A stretch of DNA of 41,828 bases. Origin: Perkinsus olseni (lineage: Eukaryota > Perkinsozoa > Perkinsida). Every line of letters begins with the position of its first letter. Within the stretch, counting starts at the first letter, position 1. The notes under the pieces were generated by a model. The model ran no database searches. It saw only the letters and a list, made by a program, of their open reading frames with translations, and was not told the DNA's origin. Position numbers and translations under genes: made by a program. Positions 33,102 to 41,828 of the stretch are shown here, in pieces. The stretch is taken from the NCBI GenBank assembly GCA_013115125.1, contig JABANN010000295.1, forward strand, positions 1-41,828. Reading direction: 5' to 3'.

Positions 33102-35555
33102 TCACTCAACAATCTGGTGGGCCTTGGCCTTGAGCTCCTCAGCCTCATGCCGCTGCATCGTGTCCACGTCACCTTCATAGTGCGCCAACTTCCAGTTAAG
33201 GATGGTATCAGCCAAACCCTTAGTCAGCTTATTAGCACCTATACGACAGCGAAGGTCCTCCCAACACGTCATATTTCCACTACTCACCAGAGCCGAAAAC
33301 TGCAGCCTGGTAGGCCAGGACCAACTTGCTCATCTGTCTTCCAGAGAATCCATCAGTCCTCTTGGCAACCTCTTCAAGGTAGGAGGAGTCGATGCTCGGG
33401 TCGACCTAAAAGATACACCCTGGCAGCTTCTCCGGCCTAGAAGCCTGCCTACCTCGATAACCTTGCCGGCCTTAGTGGGCTGGCGGATGTACTCATCCAT
33501 GAACAAGTCAAGCATCTGGCGACGCTGCTCAACCTCAGGGAGAGGGAACTCGAACTGTTCATCCACACGATCGAGTACTGCACGATCCAGGACCTGTGAA
33601 GAGGGATGAGAGGAATTTTTGCTTCGCTCCGCCGTCGAAAATTACCTCTCGAACGTTGGTGGCTAGGACGACCATGAATTTATCGTTTTCAGTACCAGTG
33701 TGGGCGAGGAAGGTCGACAGGACGTTACGGGCATCCTCGGACATGTTGCCTAAAGAACGAAAGTTATGGTACGACCAAAACGGCGATGAAAACACTAGTA
33801 TTACTAGAGCTGGACATGCGGCCGCGTCTGAGGAAGGCATCAGCCTCATCGATAAACAGAATGAGTCCCTTCTTGCTGGTGTTGGCCCAGGCGAAGAGGC
33901 GGTTCATCTCATCAACCTGGCAAGCATTCAATAGGGAATCCGCTCAAACTATGATAGCACGCCTACCGCATCCTTTCCGAGCGGGCCAACATCACCACCG
34001 GTCATGATGGCATAGTCCAGGCCAGATTGACGAGCTAGTGTACGAGCGAAGAGGGTCTTACCAGTACCTGTGGTGACGCGAGTGCCATCATCACACGTCC
34101 AGCAACCCAGAGCTTACCCGGGGGTCCGTAGAGCATAAGGTGTCGGAAAGGCGTGCCATTCTTCTTGGCATTGATGATGGAGTTGGTGGTCCACTGAAGA
34201 CGCTCAGCCAACTCATCCTGAAGTACTATCTTCTCCATCATGTTGGTGCTAGCGGGTCGACCCAGACCTGACCAGTAGAGAGTGTCCCATCAACACGACA
34301 ACTGCCGACATTACCGAGAGCCCTGCTCCAGGATTTACGGCTGGTCTCGCGGACCAGCGGGGGCTTGCCCAGCCTCTTCTCCAAGAGGTTGCCAGCGACC
34401 TTGGTGCCGGCCTTAGCAGTGTAGATACCCAAAGCAACAGCAGTAAGGCCAGTGACCAGGGCGGTCATCTTGGTCTTATCATCAAGCAGTGATCGGAAGC
34501 CCGAACCTAATGGATCATCGTGCCCACCAACTGTGTAGCTTGACCAAGTTACCAAGGGAGCCGAGCGTGGCATTGATGGTGTCAAGCTTGGTCTTGCGCT
34601 CCTCAGCTGCCTTAGCGCGCATGGACCGCAGGTGGACCTAGGAGTACACAGCAGTCACCAATAGCACAATAGCCACAATAGCATCATCATCATCATTACA
34701 TCAACATTCTCACGCTCCTGCTTAATACGGCCATCGGCCTCGGCCTGGGCCCGTGCTACATCGTTGTCACGCTGCAGCTTCATTTGCTGAAGAGGATCAA
34801 GCAGAGTACTTCCCCTCCCTGAGCTAATAGATGGCTACCTCCATCAGCGTGCGACGCCGAGACTCTTCAACCTCCACGTCATTCTTCTTGCGAATTTCTT
34901 CTTGCCTGTAGGTGGCGGGGTGATGGGGCGAATGGCGGAGCGGAGGTTATACCTCAAAAATTGTTGATGTTGCTGAGCCAACCAGTCCTCGTTCTGCTTC
35001 TGCTGATCAGCCAATTTCTTCTGATAAAGTTCCGACTCTAGTTGCGCCTTATACCTGACCATAACCTCCGTTCATCAACAGCATCCGACACCACTCCACC
35101 TACTGTGAAGTCCTCCGCTCCTGATCTTGCTGCTCGGCGATGGTCTTGCGCTTCTCCTCGGCTTCGACCTACCATAGCCCAGCTGGCCACGAACACTCCC
35201 AGCCTCCCCTCTAGGCTACCTGAGCCCTTTGAAGGCCCATTTGTGTCCGCTGTGTTTGGGACTTCTCAATTTCAGTTTGGAACTCCTTCTGTTTACTCTG
35301 CTCCTGCAGCTTGATGATCTCGAAGGCCTTGGTAGCATTCGGTGATGAATCCAGCTCCTTCAACGCCTTAGCACCTACCAACGACCACTAGGCTCATACC
35401 ACTCCATTCGTTATCAATCTACCTCTCTCTAAAGCGGTGGGATCGAACTTGCCGGAGATGGCATCAGTAGTCGGATCGCCACTGCTAGAGGACCCGCTTG
35501 AGGCGGCCACTGCAGCCGAGGGCTTCTTATTCCCGGATGATGATGGGAAGAACAT
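33102..35555 (-). CDS. ATAD3: ATAD3-type mitochondrial AAA ATPase
   Basis: ATAD3 is an inner-membrane AAA ATPase linking nucleoids, cristae and lipid transport. The start at 35555 gives [20 protein letters not shown], then [11 protein letters not shown], the ATAD3 N-terminal signature. A long coiled coil follows ([20 protein letters not shown]; about 34.6-35.3 kb). A hydrophobic segment, [20 protein letters not shown], precedes the family-specific [13 protein letters not shown] (34.34-34.39 kb). The AAA module has Walker A LMLYGPPG split by an intron from TGKTLFAR, then [16 protein letters not shown], Walker [17 protein letters not shown] (about 33.82-33.88 kb), and [20 protein letters not shown] with DEYIRQP. 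The C-terminus ends at 33102 after helices with KAKAHQIVE. The whole domain order of the animal and plant protein is present. At least eight introns; a few borders in the coil are uncertain. Confidence 0.92.
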
Positions 35556-36204
35556 TTACTACTACTAACCTGCCATTATTACCACCTTACCCCAGCCGGT
35601 GCCTAAGATGCCGTATCCCAGCTCAACGCTTCGGCAGACCTCGCTGTGCAGGATTCTACTAGCGTGTCCACCACGCTACCTCCCCGTTTGCTGAGGGAGA
35701 TTCGGCCACCGTACAACCGAAATTTTTTCCAACATAACCTCCCCACTGGCCGCGGCCTTGCCGAAGCAATTGCGACCCCAACCAAAGGGTCCCGCTCTGA
35801 GACTCCTACGTGAGAGCTTACCAAGTTCATCTCACGGCATCGCACTGAAACGACATCGCGCGCGCCATTCTAATCGATCAATCTCAGCAGCAATTGCATC
35901 ACTCGTTGAGTTGAGTATTGCGAGGTGTGGTTGTAGCGGGGTGCTACCGAAGGCCTCAGAGGGTCGTGCACTGCTAGCGATAGTGGGTGTGGCAAAAGTG
36001 TTCTTTTTCGGGATGATTCAATCGACTTCCTCGGTGGGAGGCCGTGTAGCAGCTGCGGTTGAGGAAGTCCCGATAGTGCGCTGATAGTCTTTTGTCTGCT
36101 TAGCAGGCCTTTAGCAGCGGTATGAGTGAGGGGGAGCCGATAGTCGGTGGATAGGCTGTCTTGGAGTTGAGGAGAAGCGTAGTTTTTGGTTTCCAAGACT
36201 CCTA
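35556..36204. other. Divergent promoter region, ATAD3 / Mei2-like
   Basis: The two flanking genes start on opposite strands, so this 649-bp spacer should hold both promoters. Frames inside it are open for up to 108 codons but show no family motif and no splice partners. No TATA box or repeat is obvious. Confidence 0.45.
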
Positions 36205-38700
36205 ATGAGTAGTGGTAGTAGTACCAATTCCAAGGACAGTTTCCCTCCTCAGCAGTACAGTACTGATGCTGGGGTTACTGCCACTGGGCTTGCCACTATG
36301 GTGGGGTACAGCAGGGCGATGGCGCTGTGGATGATGGTCGTGCTGTTAGGCTACTATGAAGAACACTTTCCTTGACTTCGGCGCTCCGGCTCCTGAGGTT
36401 AACCTACGGCAGAGGTCCAAGACCTTGCCCGTAGTACCCAACATGAAGGAGCTCTTGCAAAGCTCTCTCGCTAAAGGGGTGAGTAGTGAACATGCCGGAC
36501 ACCTGTTTTCATCATCATGGTCAGGCCATGCACCATACGAGCTTCGACGAAGAGGAAGAGGAGGAAGAGGATGACGATCATACTGAGGTTGATGCGGACT
36601 ACACTGTAAGCGTGTTGTCCTATCGAGGTTCGTCATGTCCTTTGTACAGGTTCTTACACCGCCAGAGAGAACTGCCTTATCACCATCTGGGCATGATGAT
36701 GCTGCGAGGTCAGCGGGCCCAGACCGATTCCGAACGCCCCTACCTTCATCTGCTCAGGTCCTGCCGGCCAGAGACGGCCGTCGGGGCACAACTCTCCAAG
36801 CCTCCTCCCAATCCGTCGTCATCGTCATCGGCCACTATTGACCAGCTTATTGCCATGCAGCTGTTAGCCACCCTGCAAACGCAACAACTACAGCAGGGGT
36901 CCACGGGCGTCCAATTCGGCCTCGGCAGCAGTCCCTGGCGGAGAGGGCAGGTGCTGCTGCGGAAGGGGGGATCTCGTATGTGTGGTTTTCTCCCTACTCT
37001 GATTTATCTTAGGCTAATGATTGCGGTGTCGAGTCCGACGATGACTTTCCTCCCATCTCGGAGGCGTCTTCCTCGCTGGGTGGCTCTAGAGGCTGGGACT
37101 ACACCCTAGTGGATCTCGACAAGGAGGTGATTCCCGTCGCCGCGGGCTGGTCTTTGCTTAAGACCCTCTTCAGATCGACGTATCGCCGCGCAAGCCTCGC
37201 GGCCACGGCCTCCCGCAGTCTCGGGCTCCTTCGAACTTGGTTCCAGCTAGAAACAACAGTAGGACTAGTTGGGCTGACGCGGGCAGGCTGTATGATTTGG
37301 GCAGGTGGTGGTACTCCGACTAATGATACTGACAAGACTACTGTCATGTTACGGAATATTCCCAACAAGTGCGCCTATCCACCTGTCCCTTGCCGGACGA
37401 TGATCCCCGTCGTCTCAGGTACACTCAGAGGATACTCCTCAACTCCATCGATGGCCGAGGCTTCGAAGGGACGTACGACTTCTTCTACTTGCCTATCGAC
37501 TTCCGCAACAGATGCAACCTCGGGTAGCTTGCCTTCGTCTGCTCCATGGTCCTCCCTGTACGGCATTCGGCAGGTATGCTTTTATCAATTTTACCACAAA
37601 CGAGTCGGCGGTTGCCTTTACCCACTCTTTCAACGGCTATGCTCTTCCAGCATTCAAGTCCACTAAAGTTTGTGAGGTGTGTCAGGCTCGACCCCATCCG
37701 CAGTCGGCACCCCTTCTTCAATGCTTTAGGTTTGCTGGGCCCGAGTCCAAGGCTTGGAAGCCAACGTCGAGCATTATCGCAACTCCCCAGTGAACGAGAT
37801 GCCCCATAATGAGTATAAGCCCATGCTCTTTGCTCAAGGTAGAAGCGTATCAGTGTGTGCTAGATGGTTGACGAGCTTCCTCAGGTCATCCGGTGGAGTT
37901 CCCTCGTCCCTTGTCGGCAGCCGACAGTGGCGATCAGAAGCTGGTCGTGCATCAGACGCCACAGCACACGGGAGGGTGAGGGGTGGATGTCGTTTTTGCC
38001 GTTGATTGTCTTCAATTTCGCAGGGGTATCTTGCAGCCACCACCATCGCAAGTCAACCCACAGCAAGGTAGAAATGCGACCTTCATTGTTATCTGCCAGC
38101 ATGTCGGTAAAGATACCGTGGGCAACTCGAGTAGCAGTGGCGCGGCAATGATTCGGAGAAATAAGATCTTTATCGGCGGTCTGTCGGTCACCAGCACGAG
38201 CGAGGCCATACGCCAGCATTTCCAGCAGTGGGGTCGGGTCACCGAGGCCGCGGTCATAACTGATAAGAAGACTGGTAAGGGCGAACTAGTGGTCGAGAGT
38301 ACCATCATCGCCATCCATAGGCCAATCGCGTGGCTTCGGTTTCTGCACTTACGCTCATGATGTGCCTGATGAAGTGCTGACGGCTGAGCATTGGGTGGAT
38401 GGCCGGAACATCGGAGTCCGGATATACGCTAGCGGCCCCCCGACACAGACTAGTAGGCTCGAACAGGGTGTCGTGTATTCACCCTGGTGCTCTCAGGCGC
38501 TGTTACTTCCTCTAGAGTTGTTCAACATGACTTGGGCTTGCCCCAAGAAGTGGTAGCAGCAGGTGGACCTCTTCAGTCCGTAAGAATCACCGAGGGGTTC
38601 TCGTGTAGGTTCTGCATTTCTTCCTCAGGCTTCGGTGAGGAGAGATTACTTGAGCCTGTTGGCTCCGCATGCACCGTCGCTATCACCAACGTCTTTCTAA
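36205..38700 (+). CDS. Mei2-type RRM protein with extra C-terminal RRM
   Basis: Mei2-like proteins bind RNA through a distinctive C-terminal RRM (RRM_2). From the start at 36205 come a Ser-rich leader, KNTFLDFGAPAPEVNLRQRS (about 36.36-36.42 kb), an acidic patch (FDEEEEEEEDDDHTEVDADY), and a Ser/Pro/Gln-rich low-complexity region. The Mei2 RRM is split over exons: TTVMLRNIPNK (37.34-37.37 kb), YTQRILLNSIDGRGFEGTYD then FFYLPIDFRNRCNLG (to about 37.53 kb), YAFINFTTNESAVAFTHSF and VCWARVQGLEANVEHYRNS (to about 37.85 kb). After HPVEFPRPL and a Gln/Pro linker a second, canonical RRM follows: KIFIGGLSVTSTSEAIRQHF (RNP2), then SRGFGFCTY (RNP1), ending near 38.43 kb. Splice phases connect the two (GTAGAA...TAAAG and GTAAGG...CATAG introns). 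The stop is TAA at 38698-38700. The two-gene alternative is less likely because the phases close. Confidence 0.82.
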
Positions 38701-39137
38701 GCGAAGCGCAAGATTTTGAAAGTTGCTATTACTTCTACTACTGAGAAGCCTATGACCAAGCATCTTTGCGTCAAGTGAATATTTCTGTCATTTATCATGA
38801 GCCGTCAATTCAGACGGTTGTGGTTCGGAAGCACCAGCTGCATTCGACGTCTTTCCGCTGCCATTATAAGGTTGGGCAGCAATCTAGTTTTTTTGCGTTA
38901 CCATCTTGTATTTTCCGTAGCACTCAGCCTAGAGCTCTATTACCATCTAGTTCTACTACCACCCTCAGAGGGTTTAATATTGGTTTCAGTATGTGCAACA
39001 CAACAGCAAACCAATGTTGGGTAGATAGTCGGCACAGTTGGTTGATAAATTTTCACGACTTCCCACCGTCCGCCAAATCGAGCCCGATGTATCTACCATG
39101 GAAATAGTTCGCACTGGCGCACTAGGACCTTGCCGGC
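38701..39137. other. Spacer between convergent genes
   Basis: AT-richer than its surroundings (for example 38870-38960) and flanked by the converging ends of the Mei2-like gene and the next minus-strand gene. The 113-codon plus-strand frame in it has no coding features. Confidence 0.4.
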
Positions 39138-40129
39138 CTACCTGGTCTGGCCCGATAGCCTCTCCTGAGACCCAGTTAACCTAGGGGCGAGCTGTTTGGC
39201 ACACTCGGGGCTGAGCAGCTCCGTGCACGTTATGGCCCGTGGCAGCAGGCGAGGGTTGGTCAGATCTACAGTGACCGAAGTAAGGCAACAGCCGAACACA
39301 TCATGCGTGCTACCGCCGTCATCAGGGAAGAGTCGTGCTTTCGAAGTTCCGTAGGGCTGCAGGCCTTCCATTACAGCGAAGCTGCGTGGGTAGTCGGCAC
39401 GTAGACGACTCATCTTCAAGGGGTGGACCTTAGGCTGGTCACTCCTCGATGCACATGCCGCCCAGGGTGCCCGAAGGCCCTGAGTAACTTCGCGATGGAG
39501 TTTCGTAAACGTGTTCGAGATACATGGTTACCTTACGCCCCGCTGTTGTTAGTACAAGAGGCTTAAGACCAGCCGTCAAGCCAAGATACGCCTCGTCGTA
39601 TCGGGGAAAGCTCTGCTCGTACAGCGTACCATCTCCGAACAGGCCTCCCTTGGCTTGCCTGAGGAGGTCTCCTACTACTTGTCCGTAACGGCGACGCGAA
39701 TCCATGTGAGACAAGTGTTCTAACCCATGGCTCTTACGATGCAGCAGACGAGGAAGATTCGATCGGGTTTGGCGCAGCTACTGGCTCGTCGGAAAAGGTG
39801 GTCTGGCCTCCCTAATAGCACTGGCAACATCCGCAAGAAACCGCAGTCCACTCGCTATACCATGCATCCGCCAGTTCTATGCCTTGCGATGTTACGGATG
39901 AGACCTTCGCTGAAGAAGTGATATCTGAGCGTCCGCCATCAGGCATCTCCTTATTAACGGGTTGAAGGGAAAGAGTTGAGGAGCTGTACTTGTCAACTTT
40001 GAGCAGAGTTTCATCTTCTGCGTTCTCCTCTCGTTTTTTTGTTCGTTTCTTTACTCCGTTTCCCTTGACTACAGACATTAACAAGGAACCAAGGCTCTGT
40101 CCAGTGGTTCCCATGGCACGATTGACCAT
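39138..40129 (-). CDS. Unrecognised conserved-looking protein
   Basis: Three minus-strand exons. The first (start 40129) reads MVNRAMGTTGQSLGSLLMSV followed by a Lys/Arg-rich stretch (VKKRTKKREENAEDE). The second (about 39.54-39.72 kb) reads RRRYGQVVGDLLRQAKGGLF and YDEAYLGLTAGLKPLVLTTA, ending AGRK. The third joins in phase 0 (AAG|ATG, GTAACC...TGAAG) and reads SRLRADYPRSFAVMEGLQPY, TSKARLFPDDGG and a Leu-rich end. I do not recognise it. The first exon junction (about 39.88 kb) is unresolved, and the stop at 39138 may lie past another intron near 39.25 kb. An in-frame ATG at 40189 would overlap the end of the ARO gene, so 40129 is preferred. Confidence 0.48.
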
Positions 40130-40185
40130 CACAAGACCATCAGCTGGTGGATAACAACGCACAAGCGCATAAGCATGAATGAGCG

Positions 40186-41365
40186 TCACGACGATAATAG
40201 ACGGTTCTCCGAGGACCTCAGGGAGTGTTCAAGGCGGCCAGCAGCCAGACTCAGGTCCCTCTCTGGCGACTTTTTCAATGCCTGGATCCGTCGAACAGCA
40301 CCTAACCAGAGAAGGAGTTCAGACTTCTCCCGTCCATAGTCTATCCAACCTCTCTCCTGTATGATAGCTGTGGCCAGCTTCTCATCAACCTCTCCTGAAT
40401 CTGCAGTCACCAAGTCCTGCAGCGCCTCGACTGCGTCCCAGTCGGAGTCTGAGGGGTCAGCGTGGAGCGTTCGATGCCGCCGCAGCTGAGCTCACCAATG
40501 CTGTTGGGAGTTCCCCTGATATGCCGAATTATCAGAGGTATTCCGCCCCGGTCGACGAACTCGTACCGGTATCTAACGATGCAGCATCGGGCTGCTACTA
40601 CCACTGCTGCGGTGATTACCGTGGTGATAGGCGGTAGATATTGGAAGCAAGGCTGAAGGCTGTCGAACGTACTCCCTCCACCTGGTTGTCCATGAAGGGG
40701 AACAGCAGGGGGAAGAGGCCGTGCTGAAGAACGGACGTTGACAGGGGAATCTTCTGGTCCACTCTTACTCGATACATGTCCAGGCAGTTCGCTGGGCAAT
40801 CGATGGCCAAGTAGCTCAATGCTACTAACCCACAATCAACACGGTCCTTAGTGGACTCAGGCGACCTGTCGAGACGACACCTGCAACTCCCTAGTGTATG
40901 ACAGCGCATGTTGCATCACCTAACGAAGTCGACAAGTGTAGCGATGCCTCCTGCTCTTCGGACTCTGTCTTTGGCCTCCTGCGCTACGTCCTCTCCTTCA
41001 GAGTAGGCCGCAATGGCGAGCCGGGTTCCTAGGAGGGATGAGGTCCACACCAGAGCCTCATCTGTACTAGGGTACGGTACCAGCTATAACGCCTATCGTT
41101 CGGGGATTGTCGGCCCATGCGTGATGGGCATCAGAGTCCTCGGGCATCCTGTACGGCTCGAGAGAGCTTAGTAGCTCCACTAGCTGTTCGTAATCACGGT
41201 TCTGACTAGCTACGACGAACCTGATGCACTCAAGAGGTCTTCTACCACGAGTGACGTGCTGGTGGATTACGTATGGTAGTCAGTAGAAGCGAGGCCGTAC
41301 TGCTCGAGAACACTCTTAGCTTTGTATCGGGTGTATTCACGATCAAAGCAACAGTTGTTGCCCAT
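40186..41365 (-). CDS. ARO: ARO homologue (armadillo repeats only), acylated
   Basis: ARO coats and tethers apical secretory organelles (rhoptries) in Apicomplexa by binding myosin F, AIP and adenylate cyclase beta. Eight exons close in phase (41365-41271, 41220-41081, 41061-40920, 40865-40769, 40723-40620, 40572-40496, 40448-40350, 40301-40186) into 289 residues, close to the known size. The N-terminus is MGNNCCFDREY: Gly2 for myristoylation and Cys5/Cys6 for palmitoylation, the same layout as apicomplexan ARO. ARM repeats then follow: RAGGIATLVDFVR, DCGLVALSYLAIDCPANCLD, GLFPLLFPFMDNQVEGVRST then AFSLASNIYRLSPRYRYEF, and VDRGGIPLIIRHI. The C-terminus WDAVEALQDLVTADSGEVDE and GAVRRIQALKKSPERDLSLA match the terminal ARO helices as I remember them. 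The protein has no other domain, as in ARO. Stop TGA at 40186-40188. Confidence 0.88.
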
Positions 41366-41828
41366 TCATGTAAAGGGGCGTAAAAAAGACCAAGTCTGAA
41401 TCTCAAAGGTCCGCTCTTCAACAACGCCCAAATAAACGCTATCCTGAGGCGACCAAACAGGTTCGGAAGGCCGTGGATAACCCAGCACTTCCACTCTACA
41501 AAAGGATCGTATCAGCGGATGATCAATGCGATTTACTATATCACAGCATAGCAAAACGTCGGCCTTCCGATTGGGTCCTTAGCGGTAGTTCAGCAGTGTA
41601 GTTCCTAGTGCTTTCTTTCACATCAGTACGAAAGACTAATATAAAAACCTACTCCGCACGTTGGAGCTCAGTCATATTGGGTAAATATATCATCATTTGC
41701 AGATTGTTCAATTATGGTAGCGTGGAAGTGTGCATCTCTCGCCGTATATCCATAGTGTTGTAGTTCCATGGAGACCCTGTGTTGTTTGATGAACCCGAAG
41801 CCATGGTGAGTGAATGATAACAGATTAA
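41366..41828. other. Right-edge spacer, ARO upstream region
   Basis: Upstream of the ARO start, so it should include its promoter. It is AT-rich around 41635-41715. No gene or repeat is visible before the window ends. Confidence 0.4.

Noticed and set aside
33088-33105. An apparent poly-His run on the plus strand.
   Set aside because: It is a CAT microsatellite at the 3' end of ATAD3 (minus strand) and is not inside any plus-strand gene.
1-41828. Transposons, LTR elements, integrated viruses, CRISPR arrays, spliced-leader RNA genes.
   Set aside because: Looked for by eye on both strands: no transposase or reverse-transcriptase motif, no long terminal repeats, no spaced direct repeats of CRISPR type, and no dinoflagellate-type spliced-leader sequence was seen. 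A profile and repeat search would be needed to exclude short degraded pieces.

Overview
The window is nuclear DNA from an intron-rich protist. Every confident gene is cut by GT...AG introns, most of them about 43-60 nt with some to about 150 nt. The standard genetic code fits throughout and genes sit on both strands with short spacers. The best guess is an alveolate of the myzozoan side (Perkinsus-like). The reasons are a complete homologue of ARO (armadillo repeats only, the rhoptry-tethering protein of Apicomplexa), a RAP-domain organelle RNA-binding protein with helical repeats, and the intron style. The species is an inference; no spliced-leader or organelle sequence was found to settle it.

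Layout. 0.3-9.4 kb, minus strand: a PNPLA/patatin-like protein whose nucleophile serine appears replaced, a coiled-coil protein, a scramblase-like membrane protein, and the U3 snoRNP (SSU processome) protein UTP6. A tRNA-Arg(CCG) gene lies in the divergent promoter region at 9.6 kb. 9.9-20.7 kb, plus strand: NAD-dependent glycerol-3-phosphate dehydrogenase (10 exons), an RCC1-repeat protein with BTB-like C-terminal modules (8 exons), a small two-helix membrane protein, a pol III B-box remnant, an Enhancer-of-Polycomb-like (EPL1/EPC) chromatin protein, and a small Trp-rich hypothetical. 20.7-23.7 kb is the only large gene-poor stretch; it holds a C/T tract, a ~40-nt tandem repeat with a palindromic core and clustered TGTGATT palindromes. 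23.7-29.0 kb, plus strand: the RAP-domain protein and a membrane-anchored CocE/NonD serine hydrolase with a visible catalytic triad. 29.0-35.6 kb, minus strand: a strong RNA-type hairpin in a spacer, a small Cys-rich protein, an FAF2/UBXD8-like UBA-UAS-UBX protein, and the mitochondrial AAA ATPase ATAD3. 36.2-38.7 kb, plus strand: a Mei2-type RRM protein followed by an extra C-terminal RRM. 39.1-41.4 kb, minus strand: an unrecognised protein and ARO.

The genes do not form one pathway. They are a typical housekeeping mix (ribosome biogenesis, translation, lipid metabolism, mitochondrial maintenance, ubiquitin/ERAD adaptor, chromatin, RNA binding). The item of greatest biological interest is ARO, whose eight exons join in phase into a 289-residue protein carrying the N-terminal Gly2/Cys5/Cys6 acylation motif. 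No transposase, reverse transcriptase, LTR or other clear mobile element was seen.
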